Assembly: GCA_023101885.1 (NCBI GenBank)
Contig: JALPQD010000628.1
Location: 448,619 to 512,618, forward strand
Length of the DNA stretch: 64,000 nt
Direction of reading: 5' to 3'
Origin: Typhlomys cinereus
Taxonomy: Eukaryota > Chordata > Mammalia > Rodentia > Platacanthomyidae
Shown one piece after another: positions 61,338 to 64,000 of the stretch; within the stretch, counting starts at the first letter, position 1; the number at the start of each line of letters is the position of its first letter. A model generated the notes under the pieces. It did not search any database. It was not told the DNA's origin and worked only from the letters and a program-made list of their open reading frames with translations. A program made the position numbers and the translations under genes.

Positions 61338-61860
61338 TGGTGCTAGAGAGATAGCGCAGTTCAGAGAGTGCTTGTTTTACAAACAATAGGACCCGAGTTT
61401 AGTCCCTAAAACCGATGTTTTCACATCTAGGTATGGACATGAGCACTTGCAATCCCAGCACTTAGGAGGTAGAGATCCCTGGGCTTGGGCTGGAGAGATA
61501 GCTCAGGGGTTAGGACTCTACCTCATAAGCAGAAAATCCTGAGTTTGGATTCCAGGTCTCATGTAAACATGCCAGGCAGAAACAGCAGTGGCCTGCATGC
61601 ACTTCTGGCCCTAGTGGGTGGAGCCTGAGAAATCCCTGAGTGAAGCAAGGACTTAGAAGCAACCCAGGATGATTCCCGAAGTCACCCTTGGTCTTTCACA
61701 GGGACACACAGTGTCTTTTACACACACACACACACACAAAATAAAGTTAAAAAATATATATCCCTGGGCTTCCTTGGCTAGACTGAGGTTCAGGCCAATG
61801 GAAAGGCCTGGCCCAGAAAACAAGGATGGCTTATCTCTTGTCCTCTATGAGAATGTGTAC
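61338..61860 (+). mobile_element. B3 SINE interrupted by a younger SINE
   Basis: GGTGCTAGAGAGATAGCGCA, AGAGTGCTTGTTTTACAA and GCAATCCCAGCACTTAGGAG form the 5' part. The 3' part resumes after 61759. The right limit is approximate. Confidence 0.75.
61487..61759 (+). mobile_element. SINE of the B2-headed family nested in a B3 SINE
   Basis: A perfect 12-bp duplication, ATCCCTGGGCTT, lies at 61475-61486 and 61760-61771. Full-length with (CA)n at about 61720-61738 and ATAAAGTTAAAAAATATAT tail. It interrupts a B3 element in PTCH1 intron 19. Confidence 0.95.
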
Positions 61861-62329
61861 TATGTACACACAAGAATTCTAGGACACAGTCTCTAAATTT
61901 ACTGTCTTCAAAACATACTTTCTGAAACATCAATGTTGACAGTTTATAAGCTGTATGGTTAAGAGCTCTCTTTGAGAGAATACAGAAAGCATATTATGTG
62001 TGTGCCTAGCCTGAAGATGAACGCCTAGTAATTTCTAAGCAAGACTGACAATCAGTTGCTCAGGTCCTAAACAAGGTGACCTCGCTTGGGCATCCCAGGT
62101 CTCTGTTCTTGTCAAATGGCAACCCTGGGCTCCTAGGCTACAATACACCTGCAAATGGAACGTAACCTGCACGCTGGTAGGAGGCTGGGTTAATTTTCTG
62201 ATCACTGTCTACAGGTGGCTCATCGTTTGCCTTCAGGATTCCACCTCCGACGAAGCATTTCCTTGGGATAAGGCCGCATGCAAAGGGAGAGGATCGGAGT
62301 CTTTGTGAAAGCAGTGCTGGGTTTCTTGC

Positions 62330-62560
62330 TTTCTGCTACTGCGGATGCGCAGAGGCCAGGAGGCCGGCAGAGCCGGGTGGGCCGAGGTGGAAGAGCCAGC
62401 TCTTCAGGACTGAGCACCTGAGCCTTCGCTCGCAGGCCCGAAGGCGTTTCCGCGGCTGCCAGCTCACCTCACCCTCAATTATGCCATCCCCACCAAGCCT
62501 ACGAGGGTGGTCTTGTTTCACCCCCACTCGATGACTGCATTTAAAATTGTGGGGATGCTC
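62330..62560. other. CpG-richer unique stretch in PTCH1 intron 19
   Basis: This part of the intron has several CpGs (GCGGATGCGC, CCGCGG, CTCGCTCGC) and no recognisable repeat, in contrast with its surroundings. It could be a decayed CpG island or regulatory segment. No promoter element is evident. Confidence 0.3.
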
Positions 62561-62751
62561 GCCCACACACATAGCAGCATGTCCCAGAACAAGGATGACA
62601 ACCTCCGGTGCTGTCAGTCAAACATCACACACGCGCAGAACCCCTCCCAGCAGCACCTCTACCACACGCTGCCTGGGTGAGCAGCAGTGTTGCCCACCCC
62701 CCACCCCAGAACTGAGAGACATTCGGCCCTGCCGGAAAGCTGCCATGCTCA

Positions 62752-64000
<1,249 letters not shown>

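Overview
This window is mammalian nuclear DNA from a rodent. The supporting signs are interrupted coding exons with canonical splice sites, dense SINE and LINE-1 content, long (CA)n/(GT)n tracts, and ID, B1/B4, B2/B3-type SINEs. One young-looking SINE family has a B2-like tRNA head but a 3' half I do not know from mouse or rat. A non-murine myomorph rodent (perhaps dipodoid) is my best guess, with low confidence on the family.

The only host protein-coding gene I can support is PTCH1 (Patched-1, the Hedgehog receptor), on the minus strand. The window holds its last five coding exons, numbered 19-23 after the human gene: 62818-62955, 60009-60151, 56049-56148, 55320-55574 and 53099-53627. Their lengths are 138, 143, 100 and 255 bp plus a 528-bp coding part of exon 23. 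A separate 3'-UTR exon begins at 52674 and probably ends near the polyadenylation signal at 49932-49937. Joined, they encode the C-terminal 387 residues: transmembrane segments 9-12 of the RND-type core and the whole cytoplasmic tail, including the PPPY motif. Reading frame and phase are intact across all junctions. The rest of the gene lies beyond base 64000.

Positions 1 to about 49,900 lie downstream of PTCH1. In other mammals this is the PTCH1-FANCC interval, but I recognise no FANCC exon. The interval is mostly retrotransposon-derived. A nearly full-length LINE-1 lies at 16527-24083 (minus), with tandem GC-rich promoter monomers, a decayed ORF1, a disrupted ORF2 carrying a nested SINE, and a duplicated 3' UTR. 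A second, 5'-inverted ('twin-primed') LINE-1 lies at 29635-31770 with a clear 15-bp target-site duplication. About fourteen SINEs or SINE fragments of the B2-headed family are present, several with perfect or near-perfect target-site duplications. Older L1, hAT-like and unclassified repeats fill much of the rest.

Non-repeat signals of note are a short, very CpG-dense block at 27260-27480 (candidate promoter or first exon), a 28-bp duplication containing TTAATTAA beside it, a 37-bp minisatellite in PTCH1 intron 22, an inverted duplication around 32.8-34.1 kb, and several repeat-free stretches that could be regulatory. I found no evidence of a new multi-gene system. Most predicted ORFs are microsatellite translations, L1 fragments or chance frames.
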